64,000 nucleotides of DNA from Syntrophobacteraceae bacterium (GCA_025453975.1 JALOPI010000024.1:24561-88560), one strand, 5' to 3'; shown: positions 18,420 through 27,896, counted from the first letter of the stretch. Translations and numbers: made by a program. Notes: generated by a model from the letters alone, not told the origin.

Positions 18420-18530
18420 GCTTCCCTCCTTTCCGCTCCATCGCTCCCGCCGTGGAAAGGCGCTCCTGCCGTTGAGGATGCGTGTCGCGGGCGGCTCACC
18501 GCCCCTGCCTCCACGTCGACGGGCCCGACA

Positions 18531-18938
18531 CTATCCCAGCCATCGCCCCGTCAGATAGCTCAATGTGGCCACGGAGGCGCTCAGGACGATCCCCCACGCG
18601 ATGTCGACCCAGACGACCGCCGCCGGCCAGTTTTTCAAAGTGGCCAGGTTGGTGAGGTCATAAGTGGCGTAGGTGAACAGCCCGAACAATGCTCCGTGGA
18701 TCAGGGCATGCCAGGGGGAGCCACGCTCCAGAGCCGGCAGCACGGCGAATATCAGGATCCCGGCGACGAAAAGCAGGTAGAAGAGGAGAGCGGCCCCCCA
18801 GTTGACCTGCTCGGCCATCAGGCCGCCGAGGTGCTTCTGGTAGAAGCCCCTCGCCATGATTCCCAGCCAGATCATGTCGATGACCAGAAAGATGGGAAGG
18901 GTCAGTCCATAAAGCTTCAAGATGCTCATCGCGGTCAT
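18531..18938 (-). CDS. DUF2177 family membrane protein
   Basis: 135 residues with four hydrophobic segments. The typical DUF2177 ending is present: TYATYDLTNLATLKNWPAAVVWVDIAWG, then a last membrane helix. Function is unknown. The gene stands alone, with the cobO remnant about 110 bases downstream and a 384-base gap upstream. MSILKLYG three codons in is an alternative start. Confidence 0.88.
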   Translation of the reverse strand: MTAMSILKLYGLTLPIFLVIDMIWLGIMARGFYQKHLGGLMAEQVNWGAALLFYLLFVAGILIFAVLPALERGSPWHALIHGALFGLFTYATYDLTNLATLKNWPAAVVWVDIAWGIVLSASVATLSYLTGRWLG

Positions 18939-19322
18939 TTCGCCATTCTCCGATTATCCTCAGCCCCATCACGATTTCATTGCAGCCCCCTTGGCGCCAG
19001 GGCACCGGGAACGGGTGAGCCATTCTCCTGGAAGCACAAATACCCATGGACCATCGGCGAGCCACTGTCAGTTTCTCTCGATTCCACTGTAACCTAAGTT
19101 TTCAGCCTGTATGGCGCAAGTCAGGGATCTACAGGGTCCAGGGGGGCTCGATGGCCTGATCATCCTGAGGGCAGGAAAGCGGCAATACCGTCCGGAGTCG
19201 ATTCACAGCTTGCGAGGGACCTTTTTGTGTTAATGTTACCCAGCGGGAGTATCGAAGAGACCCCCAATCGGCTGTGCGCTCGATCAAGCACCATCCTTTG
19301 TCCACCTTTGAGGAGATCACGA
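18939..19322. other. Divergent intergenic region, no gene seen
   Basis: 384 bases between the DUF2177 gene (minus) and the DUF945 gene (plus). It should contain both promoters. I see only weak promoter-like stretches, such as TTGCGA followed by an AT-rich tract ending TAATGT near 19210-19236, and no open frame with family features. Confidence 0.5.
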
Positions 19323-20804
19323 ATGAAACGAATGTTGGGGGGGGGGCTTTTCCTTGGCGTGGTGGCGGCAGCGGCCTGGGTCGCGTCCTCTTACTGGTTT
19401 GGGGTGCAAACCGAGCGCGAATACCACGCCATGATGGATCGCTCGGCGGACTGGCAGCACTTCAAGCTCACGGATGAAGGCTATACTCGGGGAGTCTTCC
19501 GATCCGAGGCACGCGCAACCCTTGTGCTCCGGGCCCCCACCGCCGCCTCGACCCAGGAAGGAGAGCCCGGTCAGGAGATGCCTCCCCTCACGGTGACGCT
19601 GATCCATGACATCACTCACGGTCCCATGCCGTTTGGGGTGCTGCCCGACACAGCCAGCATCGCTCATCCGGCCCTCGCTGTCATCAAAACGAAGCTGACC
19701 CTGAATCCGCGGTTCAAGGAGCTCCTCAATGAGATCAGGCTTCCGGATGGTGCGCTGCCCTCCCTGGATGTGGCCACCGTCCTCAGGTGGGGTGGCGACG
19801 GCAGAACGCATTGGGTGGTCCAGCCGTATCGCGGAGACTTCGGGGAGTCACCCAGGGTGTCCGTGGATTTCAGCGGATTGAAGTCCACCATCGATTTCTC
19901 CCCAGGATTCAGGCAGTTCAATGGCTCGGTCACCATGGACGGCTTCAGGGCATCCATCCCCGAGGCGGGCGATTTGACCATCAAACGGATGGGGCTCACC
20001 TTCGATCAGCATGAGGGTGTGAGCGGATTCTACCTGGGGGATGTGAGTTACGGCCTGGAGCACCTCGAGCTTAAGCACGGGGATCCGAACAGCGCGGCCA
20101 AGGATTTCTCCCTTCAGGGCGGGACTCTGAGAACCCAGGCTGTGGAGGTCGGCAGCGATCTCTCTTCGTCGACGGTCCTCACTCTCGACCGCGTGATCGT
20201 TGGGGCGGAGAGCTATGAAAAGGCGGGCTTCGAGGTTGAGCTTCGAAAGCTCGACTCCGGCGCCCTGGGCGAGTTTCAAAGAGCATTGAACAGCGCTCGT
20301 AAGCGGACGACCACCGCGGAGCAGGCTTCCGAGCAAAGCCTTTCGGCCCTTGTGGACTTCCTCCCCAAGCTGCTGAAGCACTCGCCCGAAGTGGAGATCA
20401 GGCAGGCGGGCTTCGGTTCGGCGAGCGGTGAGATCCGTATGGGTGCCAGGCTGTGGGTGGACGGCCATAAGATCCAGGGCGCTCTCTCTCTACCCGTGCT
20501 CCTCCAGTCGGCCCACCTGGAGGCCACCCTGAGCGCGGCTGAAGCCACCCTCGTGAGGCTTCTCCGGATGATGGGATCTCGGGAGCCGTCGGAGGGTGCC
20601 GCCGAGGGACTGGCGGGGAGCCCTTCACGGCCTCAAACCGTTGAGGAGCAGGAGGCCGACATACGGGATACTCTGGCCGTCCTCACGGCTCAACGGTTCC
20701 TCGTATTGGAAAATGGCATTTATCGGGCCAATGCCCGATTCAGCGGGGGTGAATTGAACATCAATGGTCAGGCGATACCCCTCGACAAACTGCTCAGTCC
20801 TTGA
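19323..20804 (+). CDS. DUF945 (YdgA-like) exported protein
   Basis: 493 residues, close to the 500 or so of E. coli YdgA. The start MKRMLGG has GAGGAG seven bases upstream. An uncleaved or signal-type N-terminal helix (about 5-22) is followed by SSYWFGVQTEREYHAMM, the family's opening, and by repeated beta-rich segments with an INGQAIPLDKLL ending that is typical of the family. It is presumably held in the inner membrane facing the periplasm. Role unknown. Confidence 0.82.
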   Translation: MKRMLGGGLFLGVVAAAAWVASSYWFGVQTEREYHAMMDRSADWQHFKLTDEGYTRGVFRSEARATLVLRAPTAASTQEGEPGQEMPPLTVTLIHDITHGPMPFGVLPDTASIAHPALAVIKTKLTLNPRFKELLNEIRLPDGALPSLDVATVLRWGGDGRTHWVVQPYRGDFGESPRVSVDFSGLKSTIDFSPGFRQFNGSVTMDGFRASIPEAGDLTIKRMGLTFDQHEGVSGFYLGDVSYGLEHLELKHGDPNSAAKDFSLQGGTLRTQAVEVGSDLSSSTVLTLDRVIVGAESYEKAGFEVELRKLDSGALGEFQRALNSARKRTTTAEQASEQSLSALVDFLPKLLKHSPEVEIRQAGFGSASGEIRMGARLWVDGHKIQGALSLPVLLQSAHLEATLSAAEATLVRLLRMMGSREPSEGAAEGLAGSPSRPQTVEEQEADIRDTLAVLTAQRFLVLENGIYRANARFSGGELNINGQAIPLDKLLSP

Positions 20805-20823
20805 TGGTTATGGGATCACGGCA

Positions 20824-20843
20824 GGCCGGGCTGCGTCCCGGCC
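20824..20843 (+). terminator. Hairpin after the DUF945 gene
   Basis: A perfect 7-bp GC stem, GGCCGGG / CCCGGCC, with a CTGCGT loop, 20 bases after the stop codon. No T-run follows, so it is a likely but not certain terminator. Confidence 0.45.
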
Positions 20844-21044
20844 GCCTCTGGTGGGGCTTATCCTCTCCCGCCGCGGGGCAGGATGAGCCATTCCCAAACA
20901 GGATCTGAGAGCGGAGCCAGAAATGAAGCCCCGTGCCTGGCGGGCCATGCCGCTGTTTTACTCACCCGCCAAGGAATTTGTCTTATCCGTTGCAGCACGG
21001 TCAGTCAGGGATCTGGAGCCCTGAGCTCTTGCCGGGAGGGAGCC

Positions 21045-21554
21045 ATGCATGACGCCGCACGCTACTGGATCGAGAAGCTCCACCTCACGAGGCATCCCGA
21101 GGGTGGCTATTATGTCCGTACCTACTTCTCCAGGGAATGGATCGAGAAGGAGCATCTTCCACCGCGATTTGGCGGGTCTCGCCCCTTTTCGTCGGCCATC
21201 CACTATCTTTTGCCTGGAGACGAATTCTCGGCCTTTCATCGAATCCAGTCCGATGAGCTCTGGCACTTCCACGCCGGGAGCCCCTTGAGCCTCTATGTCA
21301 TCGATCCGGATGGCAGCCTGACCCGAAAAGATCTGGGTCCGGATTGGGAGCAGGGCGAGCGTTTTCAGGGCTGGGTGCCGGCGGGATGCTGGTTTGCGGC
21401 ATCGGTCAAGGACAAGGCTTCCTTCAGTCTGGTGGGGTGCACGTTGGCACCCGGGTACAGCGATGAGGAATTCGAGCTGGCGGACCGCGAGGCATTGACG
21501 TCCCGGTACCCTGAGCACGCCGAGCTGATTCGCCGGCTCACCCGGTCCCGGTGA
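21045..21554 (+). CDS. DUF985 family cupin protein
   Basis: 169 residues from MHDAARY with GGGAGGGAG just upstream. The pattern LTRHPEGGYYVRTYFS, then SAIHYLLPGDEFSAFHRIQSDELWHFHAGSPL and CTLAPGYSDEEFELADR, is that of the DUF985/YML079-type cupins. These form a small beta-barrel that may bind a sugar or metabolite. The His and Glu of the FHRIQSDELWHFH stretch line the cupin pocket. No enzymatic function is established. It stands alone, converging with the YkgJ-type gene. Confidence 0.88.
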   Translation: MHDAARYWIEKLHLTRHPEGGYYVRTYFSREWIEKEHLPPRFGGSRPFSSAIHYLLPGDEFSAFHRIQSDELWHFHAGSPLSLYVIDPDGSLTRKDLGPDWEQGERFQGWVPAGCWFAASVKDKASFSLVGCTLAPGYSDEEFELADREALTSRYPEHAELIRRLTRSR

Positions 21555-21648
21555 CCGCGGGCGTCCCCCCGTGCCGTTGAGTCACCGGGTGGCGCGGGCT
21601 GAAGCGGCGGGCATGAAGGGATCATTCATGCCAGGCGGCTTGCGGCCC

Positions 21649-22152
21649 TCATGGATCCTCCGGCTCCGCCAGGGATTTCAGGAGCCCCTTGACGGTCTCC
21701 TGCAGGAGAAAGACGGTGTCCAGCTCCCGGCCCACCGTTTCCTGGACCCGGCGCAGCTCCTCCCGGGACAGGCGCTTCTGAACGGGCAGACATAGATAGT
21801 TCACGCAGAGAACGTCCCGGATTTTGAGCGAGCAGCCGGAATCTCCCAGGAAAAGACAGGCGTCGGGATGACGCCGCTGATCAGGCGGGTCGCACTCCCA
21901 GAGCAGGTTGAGGAGCAGCAGCGTTTCACCGTATTTGTTCTCGATTCCCCGCCCACAGCAGCTTCCGCCGTCATCTTCCTCGCAGTGCCTGCAGGAGTCC
22001 ACGATACCGGTCTCTTCCATCACCTGCCAGGAGGATTTCCAATGGGATTCGATCTCCCGCATCAGCCTTTCCACACGCGAATCCCCCCGGAGGCGCTCTC
22101 CGTGGCGATGGAAAACCGCTCGGGCTCTTTCAATTTTCATTTGGATGGTCAA
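21649..22152 (-). CDS. Cysteine-cluster protein (YkgJ-like, putative metal binding)
   Basis: 167 residues with cysteines grouped as CRHCEEDDGGSCCGRG (about 54-69), then ECDPPDQRRHPDACLFLGDSGCSLKIRDVLCVNYLC. This spacing resembles the zinc/iron-chelating CxxCxxCC family, though it is a distant match. The start is a TTG with GAGGTG upstream; an ATG four codons later is also possible. It lies downstream of the sigma-54 activator gene on the same strand with a 73-base gap, so they may be cotranscribed. Function unknown. Confidence 0.65.
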   Translation of the reverse strand: MTIQMKIERARAVFHRHGERLRGDSRVERLMREIESHWKSSWQVMEETGIVDSCRHCEEDDGGSCCGRGIENKYGETLLLLNLLWECDPPDQRRHPDACLFLGDSGCSLKIRDVLCVNYLCLPVQKRLSREELRRVQETVGRELDTVFLLQETVKGLLKSLAEPEDP

Positions 22153-22225
22153 CGGCGCACCTCGAGGAGTGGGGCGTCCACGGGGCAGGGAGCTGCCTTG
22201 TCGGCTTCCGTTCGGCAGTCGAGGG

Positions 22226-23776
22226 TCATTTGCGTATCCCCAGCTTGCGCATGCGGGAATCGAAGGTCGACCGGTTCACCCCGGCCGTCTGAGCCGCCCG
22301 GGTGATGTGCCACTTGTGCTTCTCGAGGAGATACAGAACGTAAGCTCGCTCGAGCCCCTCCCAGGTGTATCCCTCGAATGGCGATTCACCCGCGGCCGCG
22401 CCCGGCTCCTGGGTGGCGAGCCCGGGGCTGGGCGCTGAGCTGACCATGGTCGGTCCCACCTCGCCGGCCACGGTTCCCGGAAAATGGTGGGACAGGTCCT
22501 GTGGTGTGATCAGCTCTCCCACCGACACGATGATGATGTGCCGAACGAAATTCTCCAGCTCCCGCACGTTGCCCTTCCATGGGTATCTCACCAGGTAGTC
22601 GATGGAATCCCGAGCGAAGCGCTTGGCGGTAAGCCCCAGCCTGAGGGTCTCCTTTTTCAGGAAATGGTCCAGAAGGAGAGGGATATCCTCGCCCCGCTCC
22701 CGTAACGGCGGGATGTGCAGGGGGAGAACATTCAGCCGGTAGAAGAGGTCCTCGCGAAACTGCTCCCGCAGGATAGCTTCCTGCAGATCCTTATTGGTGG
22801 CCGAAATGATCCGCACGTCCACCCTGCGGGCCTGCGTGCCGCCCAGGGGCTTGATCTCGCTGTTCTGCAGCACTCGCAGCATCCGGGCCTGCAGATGGAA
22901 TGGCATGTCCCCGATCTCATCCAGGAAAAGCGTTCCGCCGCTGGCCGCCTCGAACATTCCCTGCTTGTCCTTGATCGCGCCGGTGAAGGCCCCTTTGACA
23001 TATCCAAAAAGCTCGCTCTCCAAAAGGGTTTCGGGGATGGCGCTGCAGTTCTGAACCAGGAAGGGCTTGTCCCGTCTCGCGCTGTGACGATGCACCTCCC
23101 TGGCCACCAGCTCCTTGCCTGTGCCGCTCTCGCCGGTGATGAGCACCGGGAAGTCGGTCCTGGCATAGTCCCTGGCCGCCTTCAATGCTCTCAGGAGGGC
23201 TTCGCTCTTTCCGATGAGGGGGTCGGAAGCCCGCATGGCCTCGATGGTTTCCCTGAGCTTCAGGTTTTCCCGCACCTGATCGGCATGAAGCAGGGAGTTG
23301 CTCAAGGCGATGGAGCCGACGTCCACAATCTCCTGGAGTGTCTGGAGGTAGCTCTTGTTGAGGTTGATCCTTTTTCCGCCGGCGCTGGTGTCGATGATCT
23401 GAACAGCGCCGTAGACGGTGCCTTCCCGCAGCAGAAGTGGGAAGCAGAGAATCAGGGTGCTCTTGACGTCGAGCTGCTCCTCCAGGTCCTTGTAGTGCCT
23501 CGCATCCTCCCCGGGGCGGGCTGCCGTCATCTCACCGTTTTCGATCACCCACCCTACAATGCTCGGACGATCCGCGGGTATCGTCACCCCCTTGATTCTT
23601 TCACTCTGGCTCCCCACGGCTTCCACGCAGCGATACCCGCCGGAGCTCTTGACCCAGATGGAGCCACGTTCCACTTTCTGCAGCTCCAGAAGCGCCATGA
23701 GGAAATTCCGGTGCAGCTTCTCGGTATCGAGCTCCTCCGACAGGATTTTGCGGAAGTTGATAGAGGCTCGCCGCAT
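22226..23776 (-). CDS. Sigma-54-dependent activator, GAF-AAA+-Fis
   Basis: 516 residues in three parts. A GAF-type sensor covers about 10-165, with no receiver phosphosite. The AAA+ core (about 190-420) has Walker A GESGTGKE (215-222), the sigma-54 contact loop GAFTGA (262-267), Walker B LFLDEIGD (283-290) and an arginine-finger region FREDLFYRLNVL. A Fis-type helix-turn-helix occupies about 475-516 (TRAAQTAGVNRSTFDSRMRKLGI). It should activate sigma-54 promoters in response to a small ligand or redox signal through GAF. The ATG at 23776 has GGAGTG six bases upstream. It is divergent from a coiled-coil and a ferritin-like gene, its probable local targets or partners. Confidence 0.93.
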   Translation of the reverse strand: MRRASINFRKILSEELDTEKLHRNFLMALLELQKVERGSIWVKSSGGYRCVEAVGSQSERIKGVTIPADRPSIVGWVIENGEMTAARPGEDARHYKDLEEQLDVKSTLILCFPLLLREGTVYGAVQIIDTSAGGKRINLNKSYLQTLQEIVDVGSIALSNSLLHADQVRENLKLRETIEAMRASDPLIGKSEALLRALKAARDYARTDFPVLITGESGTGKELVAREVHRHSARRDKPFLVQNCSAIPETLLESELFGYVKGAFTGAIKDKQGMFEAASGGTLFLDEIGDMPFHLQARMLRVLQNSEIKPLGGTQARRVDVRIISATNKDLQEAILREQFREDLFYRLNVLPLHIPPLRERGEDIPLLLDHFLKKETLRLGLTAKRFARDSIDYLVRYPWKGNVRELENFVRHIIIVSVGELITPQDLSHHFPGTVAGEVGPTMVSSAPSPGLATQEPGAAAGESPFEGYTWEGLERAYVLYLLEKHKWHITRAAQTAGVNRSTFDSRMRKLGIRK

Positions 23777-23994
23777 CTGTGTCACTCCGAACCATGTACC
23801 GTCCAAGAGTCAGACCAAGGTAGTGCTTGACCACCGCTTTCGGCTTCAATATTGTCACAAAAAAGGCATCATAGCCATATTTGGTTTTGAATCGCATCCG
23901 TACCGTCCCTTTTCGGGCCCGGGGAGCACACTCGCATGGATGCAGACCGTCGGGCGGACATCGGCTCAGCGAGCGGTATTTGGAGAGAATGGCC

Positions 23995-24309
23995 ATGACC
24001 ACGGATTTCGTATCGGCCAGGACGGATCTGGTGACGATCGAGCGCGAACGCTACGAGCAGCTGCTCATAGAGCTGGGGGAGCTTAGAAAGCTGAAAGAGC
24101 TCGTCCATGAATACAAGAGCACCATTCTCGACAAGGAGAAGGAGCTCAAGGAAAGGGATCGGGAGCTGGAGGAGATCAAGGAGATCCTGCTCGAGACCGA
24201 ATGGAAAGACTATGAACTGGAGCAGACCCAGAAGAGGCTCAAGGAGCTGGAAAACGAGCTGGAGAGATTGTCGACCCGTAAGACCTGGTGGAAAAGACTC
24301 TCCCGTTGA
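23995..24309 (+). CDS. Small coiled-coil protein of unknown function
   Basis: 104 residues. From about residue 18 to 95 it is a nearly unbroken run of Leu, Glu and Lys with heptad spacing (ELRKLKELVHEYKS, then LKERDRELEEIKE and LKELENELERL), predicting one long coiled coil. No cysteine, signal or domain is seen. GGAGAG stands seven bases before the chosen ATG; another ATG lies two codons upstream. It is followed 27 bases later by a ferritin-like gene and faces the sigma-54 activator gene. Confidence 0.7.
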   Translation: MTTDFVSARTDLVTIERERYEQLLIELGELRKLKELVHEYKSTILDKEKELKERDRELEEIKEILLETEWKDYELEQTQKRLKELENELERLSTRKTWWKRLSR

Positions 24310-24336
24310 ATTCAAGACTGCCCCCGGGGCTGCCCC

Positions 24337-24834
24337 ATGAATGAAAGGAAGCTCATGTTTTCTGCAAGCGAGGTGTTCGATATCGCCATCCAGCTGGAGG
24401 AAAATGGCGAGCGGTTCTACCGGCAGGCGGTGCTTCAGGTGAAAGACGAGCCCCTGAAGGATCTCCTCATCTGGCTGGCCGACCAGGAGATGAATCACCG
24501 GGAATCGTTTGTAAGCATGAAAACCGATTTCAATCGGTCAACCGAGGATCGATGGACCGAGGAGGCGAGCGGCGCCATCCTGCGGAGCGCCATGGGCGAG
24601 CATGGATTCTCCCTGGATGAGGTGGATTTTTCCTCGATCCCGGACGAAGCCTCCCTGTTGAGAGTGGCCATCGGATTCGAGGAAGACGGCATCCTGTTCT
24701 ATGAGCTGATCCGATCCTTTATTGAGGACGCCGCGACGCTCATGCAGCTCGATCGGATCATCCAGGAGGAAAGGACCCACGTCCGGCTTTTCGAGGAGAG
24801 ACTCCGTAACCTCGTGACCTGCGGTGCCGAATAG
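24337..24834 (+). CDS. Ferritin-like/rubrerythrin-type di-iron protein
   Basis: 165 residues forming a four-helix bundle. Metal-ligand patterns are LEENGERFY (first helix Glu), DQEMNHRE (E-x-x-H, about 50-57), GFEEDGILFYE (third helix Glu) and QEERTHVRLFEE (E-x-x-H near the end). This is the erythrin-domain layout, but no rubredoxin-type Cys4 site is present. It probably acts in peroxide or iron handling in an anaerobe. The start could also be the Met seven residues in, which has AAGGA just upstream. It is likely in an operon with the coiled-coil gene. Confidence 0.82.
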   Translation: MNERKLMFSASEVFDIAIQLEENGERFYRQAVLQVKDEPLKDLLIWLADQEMNHRESFVSMKTDFNRSTEDRWTEEASGAILRSAMGEHGFSLDEVDFSSIPDEASLLRVAIGFEEDGILFYELIRSFIEDAATLMQLDRIIQEERTHVRLFEERLRNLVTCGAE

Positions 24835-24852
24835 CTTCCACCTTGACCGCAC

Positions 24853-24900
24853 CGGCGAGGCTCCCCGGCGTGCGGCGCGACCCGCGGAGAGGCCTCGCCG
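24853..24900. terminator. Inverted repeat between convergent genes
   Basis: Perfect 9-bp arms CGGCGAGGC and GCCTCGCCG with a 30-base loop that is itself GC-rich and self-complementary in part. It lies between the ends of the ferritin-like gene (plus) and the FG-GAP gene (minus) and could stop transcription from both sides. Confidence 0.4.
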
Positions 24901-24994
24901 CCGTGTCGGGAGCTGAAAGGCAGGAACAGGATGCGCATCCATGGGGGCAGATCCCTCAAGGATGGTTTCTGACGAATAGCGGGGGGGCCGGTCG

Positions 24995-27334
24995 TCAGGG
25001 TACCACTGAAACGAAGTCTCTTCCCTCCAATGGAGTCTGATCCCGCAGCATGCCCCGGAGCACGGCCCAGCCGTCTTCAGGGACAGGCCACGCCTTGCTG
25101 TTGGTGAAGGTGACGAGTAAATCCATATTCTTGTCCCGGTTCATGTCTTTGTAACTATAAATATAACGTCCATTGTTTCCACTCGTTTTCACCGGAAGCC
25201 CTTGTAGTGTCAATGTGCCTATGTCAATATCTTTGATATTGAAGGCTTTGCTTCCCAGGATCGCTACGGGTATGGTGCTTTTATCATTTCTTTTTAATAT
25301 ATTTTTCTTGTTGTTTGGTTTGATATCCAGCTTAACAAGTATTTTGCTCAGGGGAATATTATATATTAAAGAGGTCTTAAATTCCTCTCCCAGAATGATG
25401 TAGTTGCTGCTTGATTTGGTCAGGTTCCCAATGCGTGCCAATGACCATCCCAGGGAGTATGGAGTTTGGAGCTCAAGATTTGGACTTGGAGATACCCCTT
25501 TGATGCCGCCATAATACACGGCACCGAATCCTCCATCTGGGGCATAAGGGCATCCCACCACGAAATCGTTGAAGCCGTCATGGTTGAAGTCGTCGATTCC
25601 GCTCAGTGAGGCTCCAAATCGGCTGTTGTCACCCGGTAGAGGGTTGCCGATGGTGAAATCGGGATTCCTCGAACCCATCTGGCGCGAGCCATAATAAACA
25701 TAAACCTGACCTTCGTTGAGATATTGGCCGGCTGCCCACTGGTTTCCCACGATCAGGTCGTCATACCCATCTCCATTCAGATCGCCGGCGGGAGCGGGGG
25801 CGAGGCTCCTGTAGGCTTCGGGGGAGCCGGCCGGGACGCTCAGAGTGCAAGGGCCGGACAAAACGATTCCTTTCCTGGAGCCCTTGTAAGCCATTACCTT
25901 CAAGGCTCCCGTGTCGAGGAGGCTCGGTGAGACCGCTGCGTCGCCAAAGCCATCCCCGTTGAGGTCCCCCGCGTGAGACACGCTCAGAATGCTCCCCTGG
26001 CCTGGAAAAGCGATGACCTGATCCGGGGTGGGTCGAATCCCCTTGGGCGAGCCCTGGAAAACGCAAAGATAGCTCGATTCCTCCCCTCCCACCCCAATCA
26101 GGACATCGGCGTATCCGTCATGGTTGATGTCGCCCGGGTGGGTCGAGATCGAATGCCCGAAGCCGTATCCCGGGAGTCCCGCTGGGGGATCGATGACGGT
26201 GACGGCGGGCGGGGTGAAATCCGCCGGGTCCGTGGGAAATCCGCGCCTTGAGCCGAAGAGTAGATAGACTTTGTTGATGCCCCAGTCCAGCCCCACCAGG
26301 AGGTCCTCGAACCCGTCACCGTTCACATCTCCCGCCGACGCCACCTGGAATCCGAACATGCTGTCACCGGCTGGAGCCGTGAGCACCTGGTCGGCCACTC
26401 CCTTGAAAGACGGACTTCCCCAATATACGAAAACCTGGCCCTCCATGTTGCTGGTCACGGCATCTCTCAGGCCGTCTCCATTGAAATCCCCGGAGGTCAC
26501 GGACCACCCGCCTCCCTCGCGAACCGCCGCCACCCTTCGGCCGCCCGCCTGAGGGCTGCCGGCCGTGTGCCGCATGTAGAGCGTATCCGGCTCGCCGGCG
26601 CAGAACCCTTCCCCGTTGTGCCACCAATCCGTCTCGGGATGGAATGCCCCATCCAGCAGTAGATGTATGGGGCTGGAGGCATAGTCATAGCTCGTCTGGA
26701 AGACCGTGGGAGGGGAGGTGCTCCAGCCTGAGACGGCCACGCTCTTCCAATCGTCCGTTGCCGTGTCATGGATGACAGCCGAGAACTTCCGGGCTGCCGG
26801 GTTCTCGTCGCGGACATGGAGAACCCTCGATGCGCCCTCCCAGAAGTACTCTTCGGGCCCGAGGTAATCACTGGAGCATCCGGGGCTGAACCATCGCTCG
26901 GCACCCGAGATCCTGTCGACACTCATAACGGCCATGGGCATGGTCTCGAGGCGGGCCTTCCACAGACCTTCCGAATAGGAGGCCGGCACCCAGCCGCTTA
27001 AGGGCTCCGCACCCAGCACCAGTCGCTGAACGCGGGCGGCATCCAGGGACGGGCTTGAGCCTGTGCTGATGGTAACGGGTCCCAGGGCAGTGCTGGGCTT
27101 CCGCGGGACCTGGCTTTCGCCGAGGATGACCAGCGTGTGTCCTTCCCCTGTGGCACGGGCTGCCTTCCAGGCCCTGGATGGTGACAGCCCGTCATGGGTG
27201 TTGTTGCCGTTGACCGGATCCACGTAGTAAGTCGCCGCAAGGACAGGCATCGGCAGCCCAGGAAGGCCCGGAAACATGAGCGGCAGCAGAATGGCGGCGA
27301 GGAGCTTCAAACCGTTTGCATTTTCGACCCTCAT
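24995..27334 (-). CDS. Secreted FG-GAP/integrin-like beta-propeller protein
   Basis: 779 residues from MRVENANG, with GGAGTG five bases upstream. A signal peptide (to about 33, ending VLAA) is followed by TYYVDPVNGNNTHDGLSPSRAWK, an opening seen in secreted parallel beta-helix proteins. Six Ca-binding blade loops follow: DFNGDGLRD, DVNGDGFED, DINHDGYAD, DLNGDGFGD, DLNGDGYDD and DFNHDGFND, each with a GSPKG or GS-R-G style motif, so a propeller of about six or seven blades. The last 110 or so residues form another domain (DIKPN, then IPVAILGSKAFNIKDID, ending in DMNRDKNMD) found at the ends of secreted proteins. The DNA for that tail is visibly AT-richer than the rest. It probably acts at the cell surface in adhesion or calcium-dependent binding. 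Confidence 0.88.
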   Translation of the reverse strand: MRVENANGLKLLAAILLPLMFPGLPGLPMPVLAATYYVDPVNGNNTHDGLSPSRAWKAARATGEGHTLVILGESQVPRKPSTALGPVTISTGSSPSLDAARVQRLVLGAEPLSGWVPASYSEGLWKARLETMPMAVMSVDRISGAERWFSPGCSSDYLGPEEYFWEGASRVLHVRDENPAARKFSAVIHDTATDDWKSVAVSGWSTSPPTVFQTSYDYASSPIHLLLDGAFHPETDWWHNGEGFCAGEPDTLYMRHTAGSPQAGGRRVAAVREGGGWSVTSGDFNGDGLRDAVTSNMEGQVFVYWGSPSFKGVADQVLTAPAGDSMFGFQVASAGDVNGDGFEDLLVGLDWGINKVYLLFGSRRGFPTDPADFTPPAVTVIDPPAGLPGYGFGHSISTHPGDINHDGYADVLIGVGGEESSYLCVFQGSPKGIRPTPDQVIAFPGQGSILSVSHAGDLNGDGFGDAAVSPSLLDTGALKVMAYKGSRKGIVLSGPCTLSVPAGSPEAYRSLAPAPAGDLNGDGYDDLIVGNQWAAGQYLNEGQVYVYYGSRQMGSRNPDFTIGNPLPGDNSRFGASLSGIDDFNHDGFNDFVVGCPYAPDGGFGAVYYGGIKGVSPSPNLELQTPYSLGWSLARIGNLTKSSSNYIILGEEFKTSLIYNIPLSKILVKLDIKPNNKKNILKRNDKSTIPVAILGSKAFNIKDIDIGTLTLQGLPVKTSGNNGRYIYSYKDMNRDKNMDLLVTFTNSKAWPVPEDGWAVLRGMLRDQTPLEGRDFVSVVP

Positions 27335-27896
27335 CTGGACACTCCAATTCAAGGAAGCATTACACGAATGATTCATCCTGTACGGCGGTGTGTGATGGCC
27401 GATCACCATCGTCGAGAACAGCGTCACAGGGACGTGTCTCTCGCGCAGCCACCCCTTGCTCATAACTTCGGACCATGGACACTGTACCGTGCTGATGGAT
27501 CGAAAGCCTGAAGATGACCCTCACATCTGATCTAAAAGCCATATGATACTGACTGATAACCATATATTCAAATCAATTGGCAGGCAGAGGTACTCCAAAC
27601 TGCAAAAAAATCAGCTATGGATCCGGGTGGGAAGAGGGGCGAAAGGGGATCCGCGTGGGCTTTCAGAGGAGGGGTGCTTCACTCGCCTGGAATGGCATTC
27701 AACGAAGGTGGGTGAGCAAGCTTGGATGTGAAGTGAGGGAGGGTGGAGGTGTGGGGGGCGAAGCGAGCCCCCGGTCATGGTCATGTGTCCCGGATCCCGG
27801 CGGCCCCGGGGGCAGAATCCGCAGCTGCTCGATGGCCTCGGGAACAGGCATCAGAGCGCCACACAACGCTGATGGGCTCGATCTTTCATCGATGGC
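27335..27896. other. Intergenic region upstream of the FG-GAP gene
   Basis: 562 bases with no gene I can support; several frames are open but lack ribosome sites and family features. It includes an AT-rich core around 27525-27610 that carries a promoter candidate (listed separately). The part at 27610-27896 is the downstream flank of the gspE-like gene. Confidence 0.55.
27543..27571 (-). promoter_or_regulatory. Candidate sigma-70 promoter for the FG-GAP gene
   Basis: On the minus strand a -35 of TTGAAT is followed after 17 bases by a -10 of TATCAT (five of six consensus bases). Transcription would begin near 27536, giving a leader of about 200 bases. The surrounding AT-richness in an otherwise GC-rich window supports it. 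Not otherwise proven. Confidence 0.4.

Noticed and set aside
22300..22320. Minus-strand TGGCACATCAC as a sigma-54 site
   Set aside because: It lies inside the activator's own helix-turn-helix coding region and lacks the TTGC element.
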